Shown one piece after another: positions 43,918 to 55,200 of a stretch of 64,000 nt of DNA. This stretch comes from Punctularia strigosozonata HHB-11173 SS5 (Eukaryota; Basidiomycota; Agaricomycetes; Corticiales; Punctulariaceae). The notes under the pieces are model-generated. The model saw nothing but the letters and a program-made list of their open reading frames with translations, was not told the DNA's origin and did not search any database. Each line of letters starts with the position of its first letter. The first letter of the stretch is position 1. The translations under genes and the position numbers were made by a program. The stretch is from positions 218,656 to 282,655 of the forward strand of contig NW_006767443.1 in NCBI RefSeq assembly GCF_000264995.1, given 5' to 3'.

Positions 43918-46900
43918 GATGATCGGTTCTGCAGGATGTCTCGGTCAGCGGCGATGCGGGGAAAGAAGACGAAGGGACACAAACCGTTGATTGAGGACGC
44001 GGGGAACGGAGGATGCGACTCGAACCTGGGGGGGCGGCGGGCTTCGGGTGCGAGTTATATAGAGGTCGGTGTTCGAGGGCGGGTGACCTTCCGGCTAGTT
44101 CAAGTTTGATCTGATGAGTTCCCATCAGAACCGATTTCCCCACACGCGGGGCCCACGGGCCACATGGGGCTTGCGCGCACCGGCCTTGCCTGTCCTGGTT
44201 CCGGCCCTCGGTTCGAGCCTCTGCAAAGCGGCCAGTGTCAGATCCGGTTCCAGTGGCTGCGGACATCCCACTCCTGTTCGTCCATTTCTTCCGGCGATGC
44301 GGTGTTGCGAGCATACTTGCAAGAGGAATGCAGTGCTCCGTCCGTAGAATGCAGCGAGCCCCTTACAAGGTTCATCGTCTGAGATTCAAGCTCCGCGCAT
44401 GTCCGGCCTTGCGGGCCTGTATCCCGTACCCTCTTTGCTCGCCCCTCAGTGAGCCTATTGTATCCGAAACTCGCGATTTAGGAGCTGCAGAGGGCTGCAG
44501 TCAGTAATCGATCGACTGAGGTCCCATGGTGTTTCATTCTGTACGTATGTACGTCGCGAGCTCGTCGCGAATATGGACAGTTGCGTCGACGGCTGATCCT
44601 AAGCCCGCGCGAGGCATTCAGGCACCGCCGGTCACAGGACTTGTCCTCTCCCCCGGATCACCCCGCACCCGACGTGCCGCAATATGGGGCCGACCTCCTT
44701 AAACGGATCTAAAGTTCTCCCGGACGCGTGCAAGCACCTCCGGGATGCGTTTCGGTGGTCGCTCTGAGTCCTCTCGCACTGGTATCCGATATCTGAGGTC
44801 TTCGCGTGTCCTCTTTTGCTCGCATGTCGGCCGAAGGCACCCAGGCAGGAACTCTTCGACGACTCTCAGGAGAACAACCGATCAAATACCCTTCTTCGCT
44901 TGTTTCGAAAATTTTGCTTTCTGCTGTCACTCCATCTCGGGCCCGGTGATCGTAGCAAAGATCAAAGGCACAATGAGCTCATGGGAATCCGAGTGCCGCG
45001 TGCTCGCTGCAGTCCTTGCTCGCGACGATACGCGTGTTTTCCTTTACTGGCAGACACGATTACTGGCGCGATTCGCCATCGTTCACGCTCCGCCTTGCAG
45101 ATAGACAAACCCATAGCCTCTGACTCCCGACGCTGAGAGCCGCGGCAGCAGTGCCAGACACGATTTCTCGTTCCTCGCTGTCCGCCACGCGCCAGCTGCA
45201 GAAATAAAAATAGATATGCGCCAAAATCACATGCCGCTCAGCAAATTACCGTAACGGGACGCATCTGGCAGCGAAGCGCCCGAAAGCACGACTTGCGTCC
45301 GCTTGAGGAAGTCGAACTCGCGATGCTGACCGATAGGTTTATCGTCTTCCCTTTCTCCGGCTCGCGAAGACGTTCACCCGTGAGATCTCGAGGGACCTGA
45401 CCCTGTTACCGTCGGACATGTGGGGCGGAAACGTTGATAGAGACACGATACGATAGCCCAAGAATTCGAAGAGAATGTTTCAGTGACTGGTCGTATATGG
45501 CTTAAAACGTCGCGCGTATTGAATGCCGCCAGCGGGAGTGAATCGTGGCAATAGAGCGCCTGGTCGTCGATGGCAATATTAAGGGAAGCTTGAGGAAGCT
45601 CAGAGGAAGTGTATGAGGCTGTTCAGTCGCCGCATCCAGAAGCAGAGATCGGGAATAGAATCGCTCTTCATAATATACGCGCTGAACGTCGAAACTCCAT
45701 TAAGGATGGATGCATACTACGGACCCTTGCTCTGTGCGTCGCGATAAACAGACTAGAGCACTCCAACAGTATTCACCCTCGCCGGCAAACATGAAACTAT
45801 CGAGCGATAATGTACCTTCTCACGACGGCGTCCGGTAGCTACGGAGCGCGGGACGCTGAACCGTTGGTGTGAACGAGACAGCCTGCGAATTCTACGAGTT
45901 CATTCAGTTAAACGGCATCTTACCCTACGGGGCAACAGCGCCCGAATAACCAACAAATGCGCATGGCAGTGGCGGGCGCACATGGGCGGGGGGGGGGATC
46001 GGAGCATCGTTGACGATATCATCCCATTTGCGATACCTCCTGCTGGAGTAGCTGGAGTAAGGAGAAGTTCATCTGGCATGGGAAGGATGAGCGGAGAGTG
46101 ATCGCAGCAGGCGCACTTCACGTACAACCTACCCGCTTGAGCGTCGCACGTTGATGCGGCGAAGCCAGTTTGTGAATGAACTGAATTGATGGTCGATATC
46201 TGACAGTCCGTCCATGCGGTCGGGGAGGCTTCGAGCGTCGCATCGCATAACTCGTGGCAAGCGTCTGGACGGGATTAAGGAGCTTGCGGTCCGGGTTAGG
46301 TGTTTGGGGTTATTTTGGAGCAAATCAGTTTCTCAGCGCAAGTCACGACAAGATGTACGATAACCAGTCCGTGCATTAGCAGAGATATAGGCGCCAAACA
46401 AGTTCATCGGCAGCATGAGCGCGTCCCGGTTCAGTAATTGAGGAGAGCGAGCATTGGAGTTGTTGGGAGCTAGAGAGTCAGCACCTTAACGCAAGCTCAC
46501 AAGATAAACTGGGTACATGCCAAAGCTGCGCCACGAAAGCTCGTCCAGCGCTTCCAATCGGAGGCAGCCTGAAACACCGAATACGATCGACAAATCTTCA
46601 ATGATCCCGCAGTCGTGTCGCGGAAGACTCGCGGTGTACTAGAGAAGCATTCGAGAGCCTATTACATCGGAGTCTTAAGAACTGGGCCTTGGGGATGTCG
46701 CGAAAGGCGGAGACGCCGCAAGATTTTCCGTGTTCTTAGATCGAGTGGATGCGGGCAAGGGAGGAATCACGTTGACCATTCTCGGCGAGGTAGCACCGGA
46801 CCGGACATCAGGACCTACCGTCAGCCGTGCTGGCCTCGCCGGGTGTCCAACGACGCGCCAAGTCGCCCTTCCGCGCTGCATTGATAATTGTGCTGGACAG

Positions 46901-48262
46901 TTCGGCGTTAAGCATAAGTAAGTAGCAGATCCATGTCTCGCCAATCTGGTGGAAGCGGAGAAGTCCCCTGATGGGTTGGGGTGGGTTGAACACTGATCTC
47001 TACGGACGCGATATCGCAACCGGCCCGGGTCCGGAACGCGGGGACTCCTCGGGAATATGGCCAAACGACAGATGAACGTTAACGCGCGTATAAAGACGGG
47101 AGGGTGCGCTTATCTGTGTAATTCTTGATGCTCGATTTACCCTCCGCCCCGCTGGTGTATTGTGCTGTGTTTCCCGGTGTTCTCTGGCAACTCCTCATGA
47201 ACTCGAAGGACACGTAACTACCAACGAACGACCGCAGGGTTGCCCTCCTGCTATCTTTGATTCAATATCGACCCAAGTCATCTGGATATGGGACACACTT
47301 GAACGTTTCTTGTAGTCTCTGCCAACGTTCCCCAGGCCAACCTCTGCCATTCTCGACCTTATGGCCGTCACATCGTGTATGGACATCATGCTCATCGTCA
47401 TGGATTGACGACGTCGCAAAGCCGGTGCTTCGCGCAAGCTTCGCCATCGTGTGAGCCATCTTCTACTCCATGGCACCCCGCATGTTCGGATCTTCGTCCG
47501 GCATACGAACCCCCGCCCCCGCCACCAGCCTCAACCCGGTCGTCGTCTGGAGTCGGTCCGATCTTCCGGACCAGCTATTTAGGGGAAAACCGGGTGCCCG
47601 AAGAAAATACTGGATGCAGTCGTATGCGGTCGTGGGGACCCCGGTAGGTGTCGGGTCCGATCAGGCCTCACACTGCAACCGATTGCCAGAGACCGTCCGG
47701 CGGTCTGCGAGTTCCGCGCAGACGACGGCCGACTCGAAACTCGCACAGGGGTCGCAGGGTTCTGGCGGAGGTGGTCGTATCGCATCCGGGACGCGGGCAT
47801 CGTCGGGGGGGAAGGTGCGCGATCGATCGTGCCCGCGCCTGCATGCGGGTTTGTTCGAGAACCGTGTAAATCATCACCCCTGTCTTGGCGGCTCGGGCCA
47901 ATGGTCGTTCTCTGCTTGTTCGGTTTCGTCCCTGTCTTTGGTCGCAAAGAGTTCGCAGAGAGAGACGATATCGCTCGCAGGGTCACTCATCGTCGTCGGG
48001 TAGATAGAACCAGCCTGGGAATGACGTAGCTTACACACGCAGAATACATCCCACTTTCTGTCGTCCACGCCCGAATAACCGACCCGGCCGACGAGTATGG
48101 CACATTCGGAAGATCGAAACATCCAGCGGATGACGCCGGGGAGGAACTTGGAAGACCTATTGTCGCACGTTCTCGACGGGGGCGGCCCATGGGGTGCCGG
48201 CGCCCTTCTGCGACGCGTCCCTTACGCGACCCCTCCCCCGCCTCCTCGTACCTTCCCCGCCC
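43918..48262. other. 4.4-kb region between sugar transporters, no gene recognised
   Basis: Between the two divergent transporter genes I see no protein-coding frame with motif support and no tRNA. Base composition is GC-rich, with a run of ten G near 45988 and several GGGG/CCCC words such as Mig1/CreA-type repressors could use, but none is conclusive. A frame at 46675-47064 on the minus strand is Pro/Arg/Ser-rich and looks random. The length is unusual for this packed window and suggests extended regulatory DNA or a long non-coding transcript. Confidence 0.4.
44055..44061 (-). promoter_or_regulatory. TATA box of sugar transporter 1
   Basis: TATATAA on the minus strand lies about 140 bases upstream of the start at 43917. 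Confidence 0.55.
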
Positions 48263-48269
48263 TATAAAA
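48263..48269 (+). promoter_or_regulatory. TATA box of sugar transporter 2
   Basis: TATAAAA within a CT/CCGC-rich stretch lies about 100 bases upstream of the ATG at 48366. Confidence 0.65.
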
Positions 48270-48365
48270 CCGGGCCATGGCCGTTCTTTGTCCTCCAGTG
48301 CATCCGCATTCTATCGCCCTTCTCACCGCTCAAATCTCGCCCTCTCCCTACCCTCTCGCTTCACA

Positions 48366-50177
48366 ATGGCTGGCGGTGGCGCCGTATCATCAGGTGCCGG
48401 CGTTGGCGAACACATCCAATCCAAGTCCAAGCTCGCCGGAGTCCTCATCGTACGTTGCCTGCGACTCGTCATATGCTTGCTTCGTCTCATTGCCGTTCCA
48501 GGTCGCGTTTGCCGCGTTCGGTGGTGTGCTCTATGGCTACGACACCGGTACCATCTCCGGTATCAAGGAGATGCAGAACTGGCTCTGCACGTTTGGCACC
48601 CAGCACTCCGACGGCACCTGTACCATAGACTCGGGCCGGGAATCGCTCGTCGTCTCCATCCTCTCCGCTGGTACGTTCTTCGGTGCCTTGCTCGGTGCGC
48701 CCATGGGCGACATTGTCGGTCGCAAATGGGGTATCGTGTTCTCCTGCTTGGTCTTCTCCATCGGTGTCGCTATGCAAACCGCTGCGACTCAAATCGCCCT
48801 CTTCGTCGTCGGCCGCGTCTTCGCCGGTCTCGGCGTCGGTCTCATCTCAACCCTCGTCCCCATGTACCAATCGGAATGGTGAGCTTACATCTTCGCCCCC
48901 CCCCCTTTACTTGCGCTAACGCTCTTTGACCAGTGCACCCAAGTGGATTCGTGGCGCTGTCGTGTCCGGCTACCAATGGGCCATCACTATCGGCCTTCTC
49001 CTCGCCGCCATCATCAACAATGCCACCAAGAACCGCGCGGATCACTCCTCCTACCGCATCCCCATCGCCATTCAGTTTATCTTTGCCGCCGTCCTTTCCG
49101 GCGGACTTGCCCTTCTGCCTGAGTCTCCCCGTTGGCTCGTAAAGAAGGGCCGCCACGCCGAGGCCGCTGCCGCTCTCGGTCGTCTCACCTCCGTCTCGGC
49201 CGACGACATCGCCGTTCAGCTCGAGATCGCCGACATCCGCGCCAACCTGGAAGCGGAGACCGCCCTCGGCGATTCGTCGTATCTGGACTGCTTCCGCGGC
49301 CAGGGCAACAAGATCGGTTTCCGCACGTTCACGGGTATCGCAATCCAGGCGCTCCAGCAGCTCACCGGCATCAACTTCATCTTCTACTACGGTACCACGT
49401 TCTTCAAGAACTCCGGTATCAAGGACGCCTTCATCATCACCATTGCGACCAACGTCGTGAACGTCGGCATGACCGTTCCCGGAATGTGGGGTGTCGAACG
49501 CTTCGGGCGTCGACGCCTGCTCCTCATCGGCGCTATCGGCATGTGCATATGTGAATACCTCGTCGCCATCATCGGTGTCACAGTTTCCGTGAACGATCAC
49601 GCCGGCCAGCAAGCCCTCATCGCCCTCGTCTGCATCTACATCGTACGTGACCATTTCACACACGCTTTTCGACCATTCACTTACCCATATCCTCCAGGCC
49701 TTCTTCGCATCTACGTGGGGTCCTATCGCATGGGTCGTTGTCGGCGAAATATACCCCCTCAATATCCGTGCCAAGGCGCTGTCTATGGCTGCCGCCTCCA
49801 ACTGGCTCTGGAATTTCGGCATCGGCTACGCCACCCCCTACCTTGTCAACAAGGAAGCGGGCTCTGCCGGCCTCGAGTCCAAGGTGTTCTTCATCTGGGG
49901 CTCAACCTGCTTGTGCTGCATCATCTTCACCTACTTCTGCATACCCGAGGTGTGTATATCCGCCATATTCACAGAGCCCGGGATCACGTTGTTGACGATT
50001 CGCTTTTCTTCACAGACCAAGGGTCTCTCCCTCGAACAAGTCGACATCCTTTACCAGAACACGACTCCGCTCCGCTCTATTGCTTACCGCAAGCAGATGC
50101 TCGAGAACGACGTTCACGCCTCGGATCCTCACGCACTCGACAAGATTCGCCACGAGCACATCGAAGAGAAGGTTTAA
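48366..50177 (+). CDS. MFS hexose-type sugar transporter 2
   Basis: This is a second 12-helix hexose-type transporter, paralogous to the one at 42175-43917. Five exons fit: 48366-48449, 48502-48878, 48934-49642, 49698-49949 and 50016-50177. It starts MAGGGAVSSGAGVGEH; helix 1 has FAAFGGVLYGYDTGTISGI. GAPMGDIVGRKWG, GRVFAGLGVGLISTLVPMYQ and PESPRWLVKKGRHAEAAAAL follow, then QQLTGINFIFYYGTTFFKNS, ERFGRRRLLLIG and STWGPIAWVVVGEIYPLNIR. The end holds ETKGLSLEQVDILYQ and HIEEKV*. The QQLTGINFIFYYG segment is typical of high-affinity hexose transporters, but specificity is not proven. Strong third-position C bias suggests high expression. Confidence 0.93.
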
Positions 50178-50478
50178 TCAATACGTTACTCGGAACGTCA
50201 ACAAGACAAAATGTACTATTAGCACATCATATCCCGCGCGACAGCTGTTGTACTTTAAATTTTATTACATCCGGAATAATATCAGGAGCATGATTCCCCA
50301 ACTCCATGCCTGCCGTATGCCATGAGCTTGAGAAGGTCTTGAGTCGCAATGTCAGAAGCGAAAGCAACACGCTGATCGCTGTTGAAATCCGTTGTCACCC
50401 TGGGGTTTCGCCACCTTCGTGACCTTCCAACTTGGCCTCAATCACCTGAAATACGGTGGAGACGGAAACTCAGCTGCG
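50178..50478. other. Transporter 2 - LYC1 intergenic
   Basis: These 301 bases contain an AT-rich 3' UTR-like part and the LYC1 promoter. No gene was recognised. Confidence 0.4.
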
Positions 50479-51858
50479 ATGGCAGGATCTGATGACTTCG
50501 CTTCTCTGAGCTTATTTCTCGCGACACCCGAACAAGTCGTAGAGTCCCGACGGCGGACTTGGGTGCAGTGGGGTCGGGGTCTGACCATCGAGCAATATCT
50601 TGAGCGCGATGCATCGATGGATTCGTTGGAGCATGCACGCGATGGGAAGCTACGCACCTGGTGGGTTGACCGGAATACTCACATATTGTAGACGACCATC
50701 GCGCACACCGCCGTCCCCCGTTGTGCTGCGATCTCAGGTGATTCTCGGCTGATTACCCTTTTGGTCTCGCATCGTAGGGTTTTGGCGCCCCGAAGCGATC
50801 CTACGACCCTCGAATTCAAATGTGCCTGCGAAACGTGCGAGCCATCGCGTCTGCGATTACAACCTTACGGCAGGACGCTGATCGACGCTGCGATGCTTAT
50901 GCTTAAACCCAACAGGTTCCGACGCGTCGGGCTGATCAGCGGGACATCTGCTGGTGCAGTGCCCGAAGAGGTAGTCTGCTACGGCGTCGCATCCGTCTTC
51001 ACGCCGGCGCAGTATCGCCGTAAGGGGTACGCGAACCACATGATGAGGCTTTTGCATTGGGTTCTCGGTGCGCGCGATACTACTGCGACGTTCCCGGACG
51101 CGTGGGGTACGCCACCCGAGGAAATCGATGGCGTGCCGAGGGGTATTTGCTCGGTGCTGTACAGTGACATCGGGCCCGACTTTTATCGCAAGTGCGGGAA
51201 GACCCCGGAGGACGAGGGATGGGTCTTGCGCGGCGCCAACGCCACGGTATGGAACGTGGAGGAGACGCTGGCGCGCATGACCGGGGCGGAGAAGTCTGCA
51301 GGAGAATGGAGATGGCTGGATGAAGACGAATGCAAGACCGTCTGGGAAGACGACGAGCGGAGAATGAGAAAGGACCTCGTCGAGGCCGCTGCAGCTTTGG
51401 CGCAGAGCGAGCCGCGCGTCGATAGTCTGTTCACGGTCCTTCCCGGTGGAGGAACGGCCGCATCCCAGATAGCGCGGTCGAAATTCTACCTTCAAGCGTC
51501 GGGGAAGCCTGAAGCCGATGCGGCCTGGGGTGTCGCATTGTATGGGGAACAGGACTCAATCGATGGGTACGCGACATGGACCCTGGATCTCCCCGCGCCG
51601 ACGATGATCTTGACGCGGTTGCGCGCTATCGACGAGACCTTTGCAGGGTTGCTAGCGAGAGTCCTGAAAGCGGCCAAGAAGGCGGGGATGACGCGCGTCG
51701 AAGCTTGGAACCTGCCTCTGCATTTGCAGGGGGTCGCGAAAGATCTGGGAGGAGAATACGAGGACCGAAAGGACCATCTAAGCGCGATCAGTTGGTATGG
51801 GAAGGAGCACCCGGGAGAAGTTCATTGGCTATTCAATGAGCGCTTCTGTTGGTGTTAG
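50479..51858 (+). CDS. LYC1: LYC1-like lysine N-acetyltransferase
   Basis: LYC1 is the GNAT enzyme that acetylates free lysine at N6 in fungal lysine breakdown. Two exons (50479-50660, 50778-51858) give 420 residues. The splice turns a split Trp codon into KLRTWVLAPRSDPTTLEFKC, followed by ACETCEP, a stretch shared by LYC1 proteins. The acetyl-CoA site is in VFTPAQYRRKGYANHMMRLL, with VLYSDIGPDFYRKCG after it. A middle region (EEWRWLDEDECKTVWEDDE-like) and a C-terminal half ending HWLFNERFCWC* complete it. The N-terminus reads MAGSDDFASLSLFLATPEQV. Confidence is high for the family, lower for the exact substrate. Confidence 0.85.
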
Positions 51859-52272
51859 CTGATACGAGTAACGAACGAATCAAATACTCGGTAATAGCAA
51901 CAACGCCTCTAACCCGTCGCGTCGGCTGACGAGAGAGGGATACAGTCACGGTGTCTAGCTCGGCGAGCATATCCGGACACCGGCCAGTGAGAGTCTTCCA
52001 TGTTCCAGGGAACTCATGATAAGCTATCATATTCTGTATAGGAGGTCAGAAATCAGCAATTTGGCCAAACAGAGGCCGTTAAGTATATTGCATTGGGTAG
52101 ACAAGAGCGCTAGCACGGTTTAGCGATCAATGTTGCTTTCCCACACCTTCGCCCTGGGACAAACGCCATCACGTGTCGTGAGTCACTGACATTTCCCTCG
52201 CGTCCCCCTGCCAGTTCCCCAGAGTCGCAAGCTGCGCTGCTTTGGATACACGTCTAGCCCTCGATCCGAGCA
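51859..52272. other. LYC1-MMS22 intergenic
   Basis: This holds the LYC1 3' flank and the MMS22 promoter. No gene was recognised. Confidence 0.4.
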
Positions 52273-55200
52273 ATGCTCGACGACGAATATGTAGAAACAT
52301 CAGACGCAGAAGAGCGAGAGCAACTTGCTGCGCAAGACCCTACGTACTTACCCAGGATATTTGGAGTCCAGGCATCTCCATTCGTCAAGCCGAATACGCG
52401 TTCCGATGCTATCGGGTGTAGTCCCTCCATAGGAGGATCCCCCGAGGACAAGAAGCCTTTGAAGAAACGGAGAAAGGCGCGTACCAGATTCTACACATGC
52501 GCGTCACTCGTCTGATTGTGCCGCTACAGCTCAATCCCGAGGAGTTGTCTGTACCAACCATCGAATGCGTCCGTCCGGAGTCCACCCTGCGCACTTACTC
52601 TCGCAAAGATAGAGGAGTACCGGGACAATACGAGAAGACACGCGAGCTCAGTCATCCCAGCTCTCAGGCGTCAGGCTCTGTCATACGCACGCCTTCTCGC
52701 GGCCCATCACCTGACGTGCTACTCAGCGCACCGCCAGAAACGGACGAAGGAGTCGGATCGTATGACACTACCGATGATCCACTGGACGCATTTTGCGATG
52801 ATAAGGAGGACGCTCGTCTACGCGATCATGGCACCTCCTCTCGGCCTACTTCTCCTCCCGCAAGTACCAGTACTCTGGACCTTGCTGCCCCAGACCTCGA
52901 TGACTGGGACTCTCCCCTCCAATCATCTCCGCCTCGCCCTGTACCTACGGACAGTATCAATCGTCCCATCCCTTCTCGATCTCCCTCATTGGACCCTTTG
53001 CGTCTGACCTCGGCTGAACCAGTCAACCACGCCGCTGCTCCTTACTCCCCGCCTAACCCTGAAGCAGAGACAATAGATGCAGCGATACAAGAGCTGCCAT
53101 CATCTGCGCTGCCATCCTCGCCGCTTTCCCAGCTATCTAATTCACCGCGCAGCTCTGCATCGCGTGCCTCCTCTCGAAGCCGTTCCCCTAGTCAAAACCG
53201 AGGATCTGTGGAGATCGACCTCTCCGTGGACGCGGCGGATTCCGGTGAAGGACAGGCCCCACGTTGGACGTTTCGGAAGCGTCAACCTATCCAAAAACGT
53301 CCGGTGACGATCCTGGACGGTCGATATGCGAAGCAAATGAAAGCTGCTGATCCGGATGCCTATGTCCCCCCCAGATATACTCGCGGGCGATCAAGATCTC
53401 GGGAGCGCGTGGGGAGCGGCAATGGGGCCGACGACAGCCAGGACAAGGAATGGCAAGAAGGGGAGACGCAGGAGGGTCAGGAGGAGGGCGACGGAGAGGG
53501 GTTTGATGACTACGTCGACGTCGTGAGGGACCGGACGAGACGGGGGAGACGCTCCGCGAGCAGAGCCCGTAGTGGTGATCGACTCGAAAACGAACATGCG
53601 GATCAGCAACCCAGCAACGCCAAGAAATGGTACCCCAAAGCATTCGACGAGATGAGCGATGATGATGTGGATGGGGCTCAATCCCGAGGGCGAACCCAGA
53701 AATCGCAATCCGATTCTCAAGTGGTCGAGCCGATACGGCGGAAAAAGTCCAATGCATTTCCCATGCGTCTACCAATTACCACAAACTCGTCGCGGAAAAC
53801 CGTATCTCCCAGGTCTAGGAAACGACGAGAGGTACGTCATTTTGCTGTTTGGTCAATGTCGATTGCTTAATTCGCTATCGAAGACATCATCTAGAGCTCG
53901 ATCTAGGACTGCGACCAAACCTGCACATCCTCCTCATGTCTCACATGATCACATGGAAACATTCGATGTCGACGTCAATGACCCGCATCATACAGTCGAC
54001 GATGATATGCCCTGGGAAATAGTCACAGATGCTGATCGGCTGGCTGCAACCCCGCCGCCCAGCACGCCACCGGACTTCCAAGCTGCGGCCTTGCCAACCG
54101 TTGATGCCCGGTCCATACCGAACAGTGTGGACTCTCCTGTTCCAGCATCTCCGGGTGGGGACTCCAACTCTGATTCTCCGCAACAGTCCCCCGTTCGCGG
54201 CACCGCTTCAAGCTCAGGCTCGGAAGATGGAGTCGAGTTGGATCCGAAGCAACAGAAAATCTTGAAAAAGATGGGGCCGGTGGTTCTGTGGAAGCGTATG
54301 GTCTTGGAGGACAAATCTAGGCCAAAGAATCTTCGCAAGATTCGTGACAAACATCGGGATGAATCTGGACCTTTACAGCCTGGCCAGTCCAGGGTCCGCC
54401 CTACTGTGGCGAATGCCGACCGCGAAGTTCGCGGGGATACGGAGAGCGAAGACGACGAACGCTCTTCTGGCGAAGTCTCCCCTCGCTTACGATCAACTCC
54501 GGGGCCGGTATCGTCTCCACGAATGTCGGGAGGCCACAAGAGGCTCACCCGCACCAGGGCGCCGTCGCCCAGTCCGCGGACGGAAGTCATTGATCTCCCA
54601 AACGATGACTCGGAGTCATCGGAAGAAGGCGGCATAAGCGATGTGGTGGCTGATGTCGACGACGAACTCGTGGCTACGTTCAACGACCCTCGGGCGTGGC
54701 AGGAGAGCGGTTCGCGTGGTCGTGTCAACGAAGGAAGCTTGATTGACTACATGTTGACAAGAACTTTGACTGGGAAGCGCTCTCGGCGGATCTCCAAAGC
54801 GAGATCCCATTCGAAGCGCAGACGTGATCCTGGATCGCACGGCCATGCTAGAAGGAGCTATCCTCTCGATATCGTCGTCGGTGGAGCACGAAGTAGCGGT
54901 GGCACGCATCAAACACGTCTGCCGTTTAGGACAGCGGGCGGGAGGGACCGACTCGCTGATCGACAATCTTCGTCTCGGCCTCTTTCCGTGGAGCCTGAGG
55001 AGGGAGACACAGACGGGAGCGTTGCCGGTTCCACGGATGCTCCAAACGTCCATAAAGCGGTTCTTGCAGAAACCCAGCAAAAGCGGAAGAAGAAGAATCG
55101 TGGACATCGTCAGATGCATCTTCACGTTCAGAAGTCAGATGGACGCCCGCTTATAGGACTTCGCCGACGACCGGATGCTGTTACCATTGATCTTGAAGAC

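Noticed and set aside
43363-44109. 248-codon plus-strand Asp/Glu/Gly-rich frame
   Set aside because: It is antisense to the strongly codon-biased first exon of sugar transporter 1.
44200-44230. GGTTCGAGCC word resembling a tRNA B box
   Set aside because: No matching A box or acceptor stem at the right distance, so it looks like chance in GC-rich DNA.
45980-46000. Run of ten G as a possible G-quadruplex or assembly gap
   Set aside because: A single run without further G-tracts in spacing cannot support a quadruplex claim. It may just be a homopolymer.
48842-49822. 326-codon minus-strand frame
   Set aside because: It is antisense to sugar transporter 2, whose frame carries the family motifs.
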